From contig JAJPXL010000089.1 of assembly GCA_021205455.1 (NCBI GenBank), positions 1 to 64,000 on the forward strand: 64,000 bases of DNA, read 5' to 3'. The DNA comes from Clostridiales bacterium. Its GTDB lineage: Bacteria > Bacillota > Clostridia > Oscillospirales > Oscillospiraceae. Positions within the stretch are counted from its first letter, which is position 1; every line of letters begins with the position of its first letter. The notes beneath the pieces were generated by a model. The model ran no database searches and had not been told where the DNA came from. It saw only the letters and a program-made list of their open reading frames with translations. The position numbers and the translations under genes are program-made. Shown here piece by piece: positions 20,219-28,848 of the stretch.

Positions 20219-20887
20219 ATGAAGTACCGGACGATTTTATTTGACCTGGACGGCACCCTTTTGAATACGCTGGACGACCTGCACACGGCCTGCAACTATG
20301 CGCTGGCTGCGGTGGGGGAGCCGGCCCGCAGCAGGGAAGAGGTGCGTCAGTTTGTGGGCAACGGCTTAGGGAAGCTGCTGGAGCGGGCGATTCCCGGAGG
20401 CGCTGCCCATCCCCGGTTTGGGGAGGCGCTGGCCCTGCTGCGAAGCTACTATCAGGCCCACGATCGGGTAAAAACCGCCCCTTATGAAGGGGTGCTGCCC
20501 CTGCTGGATGCGCTGGCGGAACAGGGATACCGCCTGGGCGTGGTCTCCAACAAACCGGACGGACCGGTAAAGGCCCTGTGCAGCGCCTATTTTGGGGACC
20601 GAATCTCGGTTGCCATCGGGGAACGGTCGGGCATCCGCCGGAAACCGGCTCCGGATACGGCGCTGGAAGCGCTGCGGGTGCTGGGGGCAGACCCCGCCTT
20701 TGCCCTCTATGTGGGGGACAGCGAGGTGGACATCGCCACAGCGCGGAATGCCGGATTGCCCTGCCTTTCGGTGACCTGGGGTTTCCGCGACAGGGACGCG
20801 CTCATAGCGGCCGGTGCGACGGCTCTGGCAGACAGCCCTCAGGCGGTGCTGTACTTTTTGCAGAAGGAGGAGCCATGCGGGTGCTGA
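20219..20887 (+). CDS. HAD-family phosphatase (phosphoglycolate phosphatase-like)
   Basis: TILFDLDGTLLNTLDDL, GVVSNKPDG, YVGDSEVDIATARNAGLP. Confidence 0.92.
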   Translation: MKYRTILFDLDGTLLNTLDDLHTACNYALAAVGEPARSREEVRQFVGNGLGKLLERAIPGGAAHPRFGEALALLRSYYQAHDRVKTAPYEGVLPLLDALAEQGYRLGVVSNKPDGPVKALCSAYFGDRISVAIGERSGIRRKPAPDTALEALRVLGADPAFALYVGDSEVDIATARNAGLPCLSVTWGFRDRDALIAAGATALADSPQAVLYFLQKEEPCGC

Positions 20888-21312
20888 TTGACGGCGACGG
20901 CTGCCCTGTGGTGAACGATGCGGCGGAGCTGTGCCGCCAGTTTGGGGTGCCCTGCCTCATTTTCTGCGACACCGCCCATGAGCTGCAGCGGGAAGACGCG
21001 GAGACAGTCGTGGTGCCCAAAGGGGCGGACAGCGCCGATTTTGCCCTGGTGAACCGGGTGGAGCCGGGGGATATCGTGGTGACGCAGGATTACGGTCTGG
21101 CGGCCATGTGCCTGAGCCGCCGGGCCGTGGTGCTGAACCAGGACGGCAGGCGTTACACGGAGGATACGATTGACGGCCTGCTCTACACCCGTTACCTCGG
21201 CGGCAAGGTGCGCCGGAGTGGCGGGCGGCTCAAGGGCCCGCCCAAGCGGAAACGGTCACAGACAGATGCCTTCCGCGCCGCGCTTCACCGGCTGTTGGCG
21301 CAGCAAGGCTGA
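20875..21312 (+). CDS. YaiI/YqxD (DUF188) family protein
   Basis: ATG 20875: MRVLIDGDGCPVVNDAAELC; DIVVTQDYGLAAM; overlaps the preceding HAD gene. Confidence 0.9.
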   Translation: MRVLIDGDGCPVVNDAAELCRQFGVPCLIFCDTAHELQREDAETVVVPKGADSADFALVNRVEPGDIVVTQDYGLAAMCLSRRAVVLNQDGRRYTEDTIDGLLYTRYLGGKVRRSGGRLKGPPKRKRSQTDAFRAALHRLLAQQG

Positions 21313-21395
21313 ACCGTTTCCATTGTCAGAATCGGCAGAGAAAGCCGCCATAAGCGGATGATTTTCAGAAATATGCTGAAAATAGAGCTGCTATC

Positions 21396-21425
21396 TTGTC
21401 AAAGAAGAGTGAAATATTGTATAAT
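21396..21425 (+). promoter_or_regulatory. Promoter upstream of the MATE transporter
   Basis: TTGTCA, 18-bp spacer, TATAAT; preceded by IR ATTTTCAG-N7-CTGAAAAT (21361-21383). Confidence 0.65.
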
Positions 21426-21482
21426 AATAGTCCCGGATAACGTGTGCAAAGCGCGAGAAGGAAAAAGGAGGAACCTTTCCAT

Positions 21483-22865
21483 ATGAATGAAAAAAACGCA
21501 TCCGTGCAAGACAACAAAATGGGTGTATTGCCTGTCAACAGGCTGCTGATCAGCATGGCTCTGCCGCTGATTATCTCCATGTTGGTGCAGGCGGCATATA
21601 ACATTGTAGACAGTGTGTTCGTCTCCATGGTCAGTGAGGACGCCCTGACGGCGGTCTCTCTGGCCTTCCCGATTCAGACGGTGATGATTGCCGTAGCCAA
21701 TGGCACCGGCGTCGGCGTGAACTCCATCCTGTCCAAGGCGCTGGGGGAGAAGAAGCATGACGAGGCCACCCAGATGGCAAATCACGGCGTCTTCCTGGCG
21801 TTCTGCTCGTTCCTGGCCTTTGTGCTGGTGGGCGCTTTCGTCAGCGCACCGTTCTATCACAGCCAGGTCAGTGCGGACAGCGAAATTGCCATCGGCGGCA
21901 TTCAGTACATGAGCATCTGCTGCTGCTTCAGTTTCGGCCTTTTCATACAGAATATGATGGAGCGCCTGCTCCAGTCCACCGGGCACACTGTTCAGACCAT
22001 GATCAGCCAGTCCACCGGTGCCATCATCAACATCATTTTGGACCCGATGCTGATTTTTGGCGTGGGTATTTTCCCGGAAATGGGAGTGGTCGGCGCTGCC
22101 GTCGCCACGGTGATTGGCCAGCATGTGGCGGCCTGCATCGCCTTCTTTATGAACATCAGGTACAATACGGAGATCAAGCTGTCTTTCCGTGAGATTTTCC
22201 GGCCCAAACTGCCCATCATCAAGCGCATTTATGTGGTGGGCCTGCCGACCATCATTATGCAGTCCATCGGTTCGGTGACGACCTACGGCATGAACCTGAT
22301 TCTGGTCTCCTTCACCACCACCGCCACCACGGTCTACGGCGTCTATTACAAGCTGCAATCCATATTCTTTATGCCGGTGTTTGGGCTGACCAGCGCCATG
22401 GTGCCTATCATCGCCTTCAACTACGGCGCCCAAAAGCGCAGCCGCCTGGTGCAGACCATTAAGCTGGGCGTCTGTTATGCGTTGGGCTTTATGGCCCTGG
22501 GTATTGTGCTGTTCCAGCTGTTCCCGGCGCAGCTCCTGAGCATCTTCAGCGCGTCGGAGAGTATGCTGGAGATCGGCGTACCCGCCCTACGGACGCTTTC
22601 CCTGAGCTATATCTTTGCTGGGGCCTGTATCGTGCTGGGCACCACCTTCCAGGCGCTGGGGAACGGCGTATACTCCATGCTGGTGTCCTTTGGGCGGCAA
22701 ATCGTGGTGCTGCTGCCGGTGGCCTACCTCCTGTCCAGAGTGGGCGGGTTGGACGCCATCTGGTGGGCCTTCCCCATTGCAGAGCTGGTGAGTATGGGTC
22801 TGTCCATCTACTTTTTCGTCCGGATCTACCGCAGGGTTATCCGAAACGTGCCGGATGTAGCATAA
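21483..22865 (+). CDS. MATE family efflux transporter
   Basis: MGVLPVNRLLISMALPLIISMLVQAAYNIVDSVFV; multiple TM segments. Confidence 0.95.
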   Translation: MNEKNASVQDNKMGVLPVNRLLISMALPLIISMLVQAAYNIVDSVFVSMVSEDALTAVSLAFPIQTVMIAVANGTGVGVNSILSKALGEKKHDEATQMANHGVFLAFCSFLAFVLVGAFVSAPFYHSQVSADSEIAIGGIQYMSICCCFSFGLFIQNMMERLLQSTGHTVQTMISQSTGAIINIILDPMLIFGVGIFPEMGVVGAAVATVIGQHVAACIAFFMNIRYNTEIKLSFREIFRPKLPIIKRIYVVGLPTIIMQSIGSVTTYGMNLILVSFTTTATTVYGVYYKLQSIFFMPVFGLTSAMVPIIAFNYGAQKRSRLVQTIKLGVCYALGFMALGIVLFQLFPAQLLSIFSASESMLEIGVPALRTLSLSYIFAGACIVLGTTFQALGNGVYSMLVSFGRQIVVLLPVAYLLSRVGGLDAIWWAFPIAELVSMGLSIYFFVRIYRRVIRNVPDVA

Positions 22866-22880
22866 GAACCGATTTTCCAG

Positions 22881-22921
22881 AAAAAGGTGTGAAGAAATTT
22901 CAGGTTTCTTCACACCTTTTT
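22881..22921 (+). terminator. Intrinsic terminator after the MATE gene
   Basis: Perfect 17-bp stem AAAAAGGTGTGAAGAAA / TTTCTTCACACCTTTTT. Confidence 0.85.
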
Positions 22922-22987
22922 TACCGTTTTCCGTCAAACTGTGGTAGAATGACGGTATCACGATGTTTGGCGCGGAGGGATACGCAA

Positions 22988-23842
22988 ATGAAGCAATGGA
23001 TAAGGCGGGGCCTGATGTCCCTTTGCCTGCTGCTCTGCCTGGCGGTGCTGCTGGTCTGTTCGTCTGATTCCAACCTGGGGCGATGGACCTATTACCTGCC
23101 GGAGACGGTGGAGTTCAACGGGCAGGACATTGAGGTGGACAGCACCCTGGAGCGCAGCGCGCTGGAGGAGGACAGCTTCTCCCAGGACGAGGACGGGACG
23201 CTGTCCTACAGCGGGGAAGCCCTGTACGGTATCGACCTGTCCGCCCATCAGGGGGAGGTGGACTGGGCTGCGGTGGCGGAGTCCGGGGTGGATTTTGCCA
23301 TGCTCCGGGCAGGCTATCGGGGATACGGCAGCGGCCAGATAGCGGAGGACAGCCAGTTTGCAAATAACCTCACCGGCGCGCAGGAGGCCGGGCTTCAGGT
23401 GGGCGTGTACTTCTTCTCCCAGGCGATTACGGTGGAGGAGGCTCAGGAAGAGGCCGCCTTTGTGCTGGAGCTGCTGGATGGCCAGCCGCTGGACTTACCC
23501 ATCGCCTACGATTGGGAGTACATCACTTATGACGATGCCCGCACTGACAGCCTGGATGCGGAGACGGTGACGGCCTGCGCCGCGGCCTTTTGCGCCGTCA
23601 TAGAGTCCGCAGGGTATGACGCCATGGTGTACTGCAACGGCGAGCTGGGCTATCTGAACTATGATTTGAGCCAGCTGCAGGACTATGAGGTGTGGTACGC
23701 CGAATACGCCGATTCCCCCAGCTTCGCCTATGCCATTGCCATGTGGCAGTATTCCAGCTCCGGCACAGTCAGCGGGATTGACGGCGAGGTGGATTTGGAT
23801 ATCTGGTTTCTCTCGGAGGAATCGGAGGCGGAGGAGAAATAG
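22988..23842 (+). CDS. Secreted GH25 lysozyme-like hydrolase
   Basis: N-terminal signal/TM segment; YGIDLSAHQGEVDWAAVAESGVDFAMLRAGYRG; PIAYDWEY; AMWQYSSSGTVSGIDGEVDLDIWF. Confidence 0.93.
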   Translation: MKQWIRRGLMSLCLLLCLAVLLVCSSDSNLGRWTYYLPETVEFNGQDIEVDSTLERSALEEDSFSQDEDGTLSYSGEALYGIDLSAHQGEVDWAAVAESGVDFAMLRAGYRGYGSGQIAEDSQFANNLTGAQEAGLQVGVYFFSQAITVEEAQEEAAFVLELLDGQPLDLPIAYDWEYITYDDARTDSLDAETVTACAAAFCAVIESAGYDAMVYCNGELGYLNYDLSQLQDYEVWYAEYADSPSFAYAIAMWQYSSSGTVSGIDGEVDLDIWFLSEESEAEEK

Positions 23843-23931
23843 AACCAGATGCGGGAAACAGATTTGCGGAATGACAGGTCGAAAAGGCGAAAAAAAGGGT
23901 TCCGTCCCACCAAAAAATGATTGTTAAACTA

Positions 23932-23960
23932 TTCACAAAAACATGGGATTGTGCTATAAT
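23932..23960 (+). promoter_or_regulatory. Promoter of the ech-hyp operon
   Basis: TTCACA (23932-23937), 17-bp spacer, extended -10 TGCTATAAT (TATAAT 23955-23960). Confidence 0.75.
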
Positions 23961-24028
23961 AATTTAGTATTATGGAGCGGTGTGCGTGAGGGTATTGCGC
24001 GGCCCTTCTAACATCCATTTTGGGCTGA

Positions 24029-24078
24029 CCAGTTGGCATGGATTTCTGAAAAAGAGAGCAGGAATCCGTGCCAACTGG
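24029..24078 (+). promoter_or_regulatory. Long hairpin in the ech operon 5' leader
   Basis: 18-bp stem CCAGTTGGCATGGATTTC / GGAATCCGTGCCAACTGG (two G-U pairs), 14-nt loop. Confidence 0.7.
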
Positions 24079-24151
24079 CGCAGCAAATCGGATCGGATGC
24101 CAATAGGAAGGGACCTGTATCCTGCGCCCATGCGCCGAAAGAGAGAAGGCT

Positions 24152-26080
24152 GTGATTGTGAATTTGATACCCATCCTGATTCTGTTCCCGTTTCTGATGG
24201 CCGCAATCCTCGCGCTGGTAAAGGACGACAAAGCGCGGGGCATCTGTGTGTACATTGGTTCCGGCGTCACGATGGTGCTGGCCCTGGCCGTCAGCGCCTG
24301 GTGGCTATCCCATGGGCAGTCAGACCTGCTGCTGTTTGTGGAAACCTCGCTGGTGGATCATCTGATGATCGTCGGCGACCTGTTCCTGATGTGCCTGGTG
24401 ATCTACATGAGCATCAAGCACAAGAAGTATCCCATCGTCCTGCTCAGCGCTGTCCAGACCATCGGCGTGCTGTGGGTGGAGCTGTTCGGCGGCTCCGTGG
24501 AGGAGACGCCCCATATCCTGGTGGACCGCCTCAGCATCATTCTGCTGCTGATTGTCGCCATCATCGGCGGCCTGATCGTTATCTACGCTGTGGGCTATAT
24601 GCGGGGCTATGTGCATCACCACACGGAGTTTGCAGACCGGAGAGGGTTCTTCTTCCCCATGCTGTTCGTCTTTCTGGGGGCCATGTTCGGCCTGGTGCTG
24701 TCGGCGAGCATGACCTGGATGTATTTCTTCTGGGAAATCACCTCTGTCTGCTCCTTCCTCCTGATTGGCTATACCAGGACCGACGAAGCGGTACACAACA
24801 GCTTCCGCGCCCTGTGGATGAACCTGTTGGGCGGCCTGGGCTACGCGGTAGGCATCATCTGGTTTGCTGTCACCCATCATTCCTTCAGCCTGTCCGCGGT
24901 GGTGGACGCCGGGAAGGGCGGGGATATGGTGGCCGTTGCCTGTGTGGCGCTTCTGAGCTTTGCGGCGCTGACGAAGTCCGCCCAAATGCCGTTCAGCCAG
25001 TGGCTGCTGGGCGCCATGGTGGCCCCTACGCCCACCTCTGCCCTGCTTCACTCGGCTACCATGGTCAAGGCGGGCGTGTACCTGCTGCTGCGGCTGGCCC
25101 CTGCCCTGCAAAATAACTGGGCGGGCTACATGGTGGCCTTCATCGGCGGCTTCACCTTCTTTGTGGCCTCGCTGCTGGCAATTTCCCAGAGCGACGCCAA
25201 GAAGATTCTGGCCTATTCCACCATCTCCAACCTGGGTCTGATCACTGCCTGCGCCGGTATCGGCGCGTCGGAGACCTACTGGGCGGCGGTGTTCCTGATT
25301 ATCTTCCACGCGGTATCCAAATCCATGCTGTTCCAGTCTGTCGGCGCGGTGGAGATTTCCACCGGCAGCCGTGACGTGGAAACCATGCACGGCCTGATGC
25401 TGCGGATGCCGAAGCTGGCCGTTGTTATGGTCATCGGTATCTGCGGTATGTTCCTGGCTCCCTTCGGTATGCTGGTCTCCAAGTGGGCCGCATTGAAGGC
25501 GTTTGTGGACGCAGGCGGCCTGCTGGGTACACTCATGCCGCTGTTCGTCTGCTTTGGCTCCGCCACCACCTGCCTGTACTGGTCGAAGTGGCTGTGCCGC
25601 CTGCTGGTGGTGGACCATATCCGCACGACGAAGGACCTCACCGGCAGGAATGAGTACGTCTCCCTGTTCTCCCACGCCGCGATTATGATTCTGCTGTGCC
25701 TCAGCTTCCCCACGCTGTCCACCAACCTGGTGCTGCCCATCGTCACCGAGCTTTACGGCGAAGTGGACCCCACCATCACTACCGGCAACCTGCTGTTCAT
25801 GGTGGTGCTGCTGTTCTGTGTGTTCGTGATTCCCCTCCTGGTGTTCCTGGTGACCAGGCGCTCCCATCCCCATCCTGTTATGAGTTATGTGGCCGGTATC
25901 AACACCGGAGACAGCCAGCACTTTGTGGACTCCATGGGGGAGGAGAAGGAGATTGAGACAACCTCCTGGTACATGGAGGACTGGTTCGGCGAGAAACGGC
26001 TGATGTTCCCCAGCCTGGCGATTTCCAGCTTTATCATTGTGCTGTGTATGATTCTGCTGTTGGGAGGTGTAGTCGCATGA
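24152..26080 (+). CDS. echA: Ech-type membrane-bound [NiFe] hydrogenase subunit A (NuoL/MrpA-like)
   Basis: 642 aa polytopic protein, GTG start; LLGGLGYAVGIIWFA, KSAQMPFSQWLLGAMVAPTPTSALLHSATMVKAGVYLLLR. Confidence 0.9.
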   Translation: MIVNLIPILILFPFLMAAILALVKDDKARGICVYIGSGVTMVLALAVSAWWLSHGQSDLLLFVETSLVDHLMIVGDLFLMCLVIYMSIKHKKYPIVLLSAVQTIGVLWVELFGGSVEETPHILVDRLSIILLLIVAIIGGLIVIYAVGYMRGYVHHHTEFADRRGFFFPMLFVFLGAMFGLVLSASMTWMYFFWEITSVCSFLLIGYTRTDEAVHNSFRALWMNLLGGLGYAVGIIWFAVTHHSFSLSAVVDAGKGGDMVAVACVALLSFAALTKSAQMPFSQWLLGAMVAPTPTSALLHSATMVKAGVYLLLRLAPALQNNWAGYMVAFIGGFTFFVASLLAISQSDAKKILAYSTISNLGLITACAGIGASETYWAAVFLIIFHAVSKSMLFQSVGAVEISTGSRDVETMHGLMLRMPKLAVVMVIGICGMFLAPFGMLVSKWAALKAFVDAGGLLGTLMPLFVCFGSATTCLYWSKWLCRLLVVDHIRTTKDLTGRNEYVSLFSHAAIMILLCLSFPTLSTNLVLPIVTELYGEVDPTITTGNLLFMVVLLFCVFVIPLLVFLVTRRSHPHPVMSYVAGINTGDSQHFVDSMGEEKEIETTSWYMEDWFGEKRLMFPSLAISSFIIVLCMILLLGGVVA

Positions 26081-26946
26081 TGTTGAGTGCGATCATTGGA
26101 ATCGGATACATTCTGTTGGCTCCGCTAATCGGCGGAATGCTGGACGGTATGGGCCGCGTGGTTTCTGCCCGTATGCAGGGACGGAAGGGCCCGTCCGTGC
26201 TTCAGCCCTTCTGGGACCTGCAAAAGCTGATGAAAAAAGAACTGGTGACCGTCAGCCGTATGCAGCTGATTATGATTGGCTCCTACACGCTGTTTATCAT
26301 TCTGTCCGGCACGCTGTTCTTCAGCGGCAATGACATTATGATGTGCTTCTTCTCTCTGACCACGGCGGATATGTTCCTGGTGGTGGCGGCCAGCTGCACC
26401 GGCTCCCCCTTCTCCACCATGGGTGCAAACCGTGAGCTGATTCAGATGGCTTCCTATGAGCCGATGCTGCTGCTCACCGGCGTGGGGTTCTATCTGGCGG
26501 ACGACACCTTCCGGGTATCCACCATCGGCACCCATGAGGGCCTGCCTGCCATCGTCATGCTGCCCGGCTTTTTCATCGGGGTGGTGTTGATTCTGGTCAT
26601 CAAGCTGCGCAAAAGCCCCTTTGATATCTCCACCTCCCACCACGCCCATCAGGAGATGGTGAAGGGGACCACAACGGAGCTGTCCGGCCCGTCCCTGGCC
26701 TGCTACACCATTGCGGATTGGTATGAGCAGGTCATGCTGATGGGCATCATCGGCATCTTCTTTGCCAACAACCGTTGGTGGTCCGTCGTGGTGGCACTGG
26801 TCTGCATTGTTCTGGTCTACTTCTTCGAAGTGCTGATTGACAACACCTGTGCCCGTGTTAAGTGGCAGCTCATGTTCAAGGTGGCATGGGGCGTTACCCT
26901 GGTGGCCGCCGGCACCAATCTGCTGCTCTTGCAGATGATTCGTTAA
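26077..26946 (+). CDS. echB: Ech hydrogenase subunit B (NuoH-like)
   Basis: ATGA overlap with echA; GMGRVVSARMQGRKGPSVLQPFWDLQKLMKKE; RKSPFDISTSHHAHQEMVKG. Confidence 0.92.
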   Translation: MMLSAIIGIGYILLAPLIGGMLDGMGRVVSARMQGRKGPSVLQPFWDLQKLMKKELVTVSRMQLIMIGSYTLFIILSGTLFFSGNDIMMCFFSLTTADMFLVVAASCTGSPFSTMGANRELIQMASYEPMLLLTGVGFYLADDTFRVSTIGTHEGLPAIVMLPGFFIGVVLILVIKLRKSPFDISTSHHAHQEMVKGTTTELSGPSLACYTIADWYEQVMLMGIIGIFFANNRWWSVVVALVCIVLVYFFEVLIDNTCARVKWQLMFKVAWGVTLVAAGTNLLLLQMIR

Positions 26947-26959
26947 GGAGGGGTAGAAG

Positions 26960-27403
26960 ATGAAATTATCCAGATCTCCCTGGCTGATTCACTACGATTG
27001 CTCCAGCTGCAACGGCTGTGATATTGAGGTTCTGGCGTCCACCATGCCCCGCTATGACCTGGAGCGCTTCGGCATTATCAACTCCGGCGACCCCATGCAC
27101 GCGGACATCCTGCTGACCACCGGCGGCTGCAACGCGCAGAACGCTCCTGTGCTGAAGCAGATTTATGACCAGATGCCCGACCCCAAGGTGGTCGTTGCGG
27201 TGGGCACCTGCGCCTGCACCGGCGGCATCTTTAAGGGGTGCTATAATATCCAGGGCGGCACGGACACGGTGATTCCGGTGGATGTGTACGTCACCGGCTG
27301 CGCGGCCCGGCCTCAGTCCATCATCGACGGCGTGATGCAGGCCCTGGCTATCCTGGACAAAAAGTATGAGGCCTATACCGAAGATCCAAAGGAGGGCATC
27401 TGA
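26960..27403 (+). CDS. echC: Ech hydrogenase small subunit (NuoB-like)
   Basis: YDCSSCNGCDIEVLAS, VAVGTCACTGGIF, VTGCAARPQSIIDGV. Confidence 0.94.
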   Translation: MKLSRSPWLIHYDCSSCNGCDIEVLASTMPRYDLERFGIINSGDPMHADILLTTGGCNAQNAPVLKQIYDQMPDPKVVVAVGTCACTGGIFKGCYNIQGGTDTVIPVDVYVTGCAARPQSIIDGVMQALAILDKKYEAYTEDPKEGI

Positions 27404-27405
27404 GC

Positions 27406-27747
27406 ATGGCAAAACTGACTTACAATGTGGATGACATCGACATTGGCGAGCTGATGCCCCGCTGCGCGGCCTATAAGGGCTACGGCTGGCGGCTGTGCCA
27501 AATCCACAGCGTTCGAACGAAAATCGGCTATGAGCTGACCTACTCTCTGGCCAAGGATTATGAGCTGCACAACTTCCGCGTCACCGTGGAGGAGACGGAG
27601 GAGGTGCCCAGCATCACCCCCATCTATGCCTGCGCATGGATGTATGAAAACGAGATTGCGGAGCTGTTCGGGGTCAATATTGAGAATATTCGTCTGAATT
27701 ACGACCGGAAGCTGTACAAGCTGAACGTCCAGACGCCGTTTAAGTGA
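27406..27747 (+). CDS. echD: Ech hydrogenase subunit D (NuoC, 30-kDa subunit-like)
   Basis: Position, and YACAWMYENEIAELFGVNIENI. Confidence 0.9.
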   Translation: MAKLTYNVDDIDIGELMPRCAAYKGYGWRLCQIHSVRTKIGYELTYSLAKDYELHNFRVTVEETEEVPSITPIYACAWMYENEIAELFGVNIENIRLNYDRKLYKLNVQTPFK

Positions 27748-27762
27748 TCGAGGTGTGCTGAG

Positions 27763-28842
27763 ATGAGTAAAAAAAGTGTGGTACCGTTTGGCCCTCAGCA
27801 TCCGGTCCTGCCGGAGCCGCTCCACCTGGATTTGGTTCTGGAGGATGAAAAGGTCGTGGATGTGATTCCGGAGATCGGCTTCATCCACAGAGGGCTGGAA
27901 CATTTGGTGGACAAACGGGATTTTAAGGACTACGTCTATGTGGCGGAGCGCATCTGCGGCATTTGTTCCTTCATGCACGGCATGGGCTACTGCGAGTCCA
28001 TCGAGTACGGCATGGGGATTGAGATCCCCAACCGGGCCAAATATTTGCGCACCATCTGGGCGGAGATGAGCCGGGTGCACTCCCATCTGCTGTGGCTGGG
28101 CCTGCTGGCGGACGGCTTCGGCTTTGAGTCCCTTTTCAACGAGTGCTGGCGCATTCGGGAGGACGTGTTGGATATGCTGGAGGCGTCCACAGGCGGCCGC
28201 TGCATCTTCTCCGTCAACAACGTGGGCGGCGTCATCAAGGACATGGACAGCGCCATGCTCCACGGCTTTGTGGAAAAGTTTGACAAAATAGAGCGGGACC
28301 TTCACGACGTGGTGGACACCTTCCTGAACGACTATACGGTAAAGAGCCGTTTGGTGGGGGTCGGCTACCTGTCTGAGCAGGCCGCCTGGGGCCTGGGCGC
28401 CTGCGGCCCTATGGCCCGGGCCTCCGGCTGTAATCTGGATATGCGGATGCTGGGCTATGCCGCCTATGGCGATTTGGATGTTAAGATTGCGACCTCAACC
28501 GGCTGTGACTGCTACGCCCGCACAGAGGTCCGCATCCAGGAGATTTTTAACGCCATCGACCTGATTCGCCAGGCAGTGGACAAGATTCCGGCAGGGGATT
28601 TGATTGTCCCGGTGAAGGGGAACCCCACCGGCGAGTTTATGGTGCGCATGGAGCAGCCCCGCGGCGAGGCCTGCTACTTCACCAGGGGTAACGGCACCCC
28701 CTATCTGGACCGGTTCCGTGTGCGCACCCCGACCTTTGCCAACATTCCCGCTATGACTGAAATTATGAAAGGCTGCGACGTGGCGGATATTCCAATGATT
28801 ATCCTGACCATTGACCCCTGCGTCAGCTGCACGGAGAGGTGA
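27763..28842 (+). CDS. echE: Ech [NiFe] hydrogenase large subunit
   Basis: N-terminal Ni ligands ERICGICSF; C-terminal DPCVSCTER immediately followed by the stop. Confidence 0.95.
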   Translation: MSKKSVVPFGPQHPVLPEPLHLDLVLEDEKVVDVIPEIGFIHRGLEHLVDKRDFKDYVYVAERICGICSFMHGMGYCESIEYGMGIEIPNRAKYLRTIWAEMSRVHSHLLWLGLLADGFGFESLFNECWRIREDVLDMLEASTGGRCIFSVNNVGGVIKDMDSAMLHGFVEKFDKIERDLHDVVDTFLNDYTVKSRLVGVGYLSEQAAWGLGACGPMARASGCNLDMRMLGYAAYGDLDVKIATSTGCDCYARTEVRIQEIFNAIDLIRQAVDKIPAGDLIVPVKGNPTGEFMVRMEQPRGEACYFTRGNGTPYLDRFRVRTPTFANIPAMTEIMKGCDVADIPMIILTIDPCVSCTER

Positions 28843-28848
28843 TAGACC

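Noticed and set aside
23980-25116. 378-aa + strand ORF starting in the ech leader
   Set aside because: Out of frame with echA, Arg/Gly/Pro-rich; overlaps the structured leader and is most likely spurious.
24320-25921. 533-aa minus-strand ORF antisense to echA
   Set aside because: His/Gln-rich shadow of a polytopic membrane protein gene.
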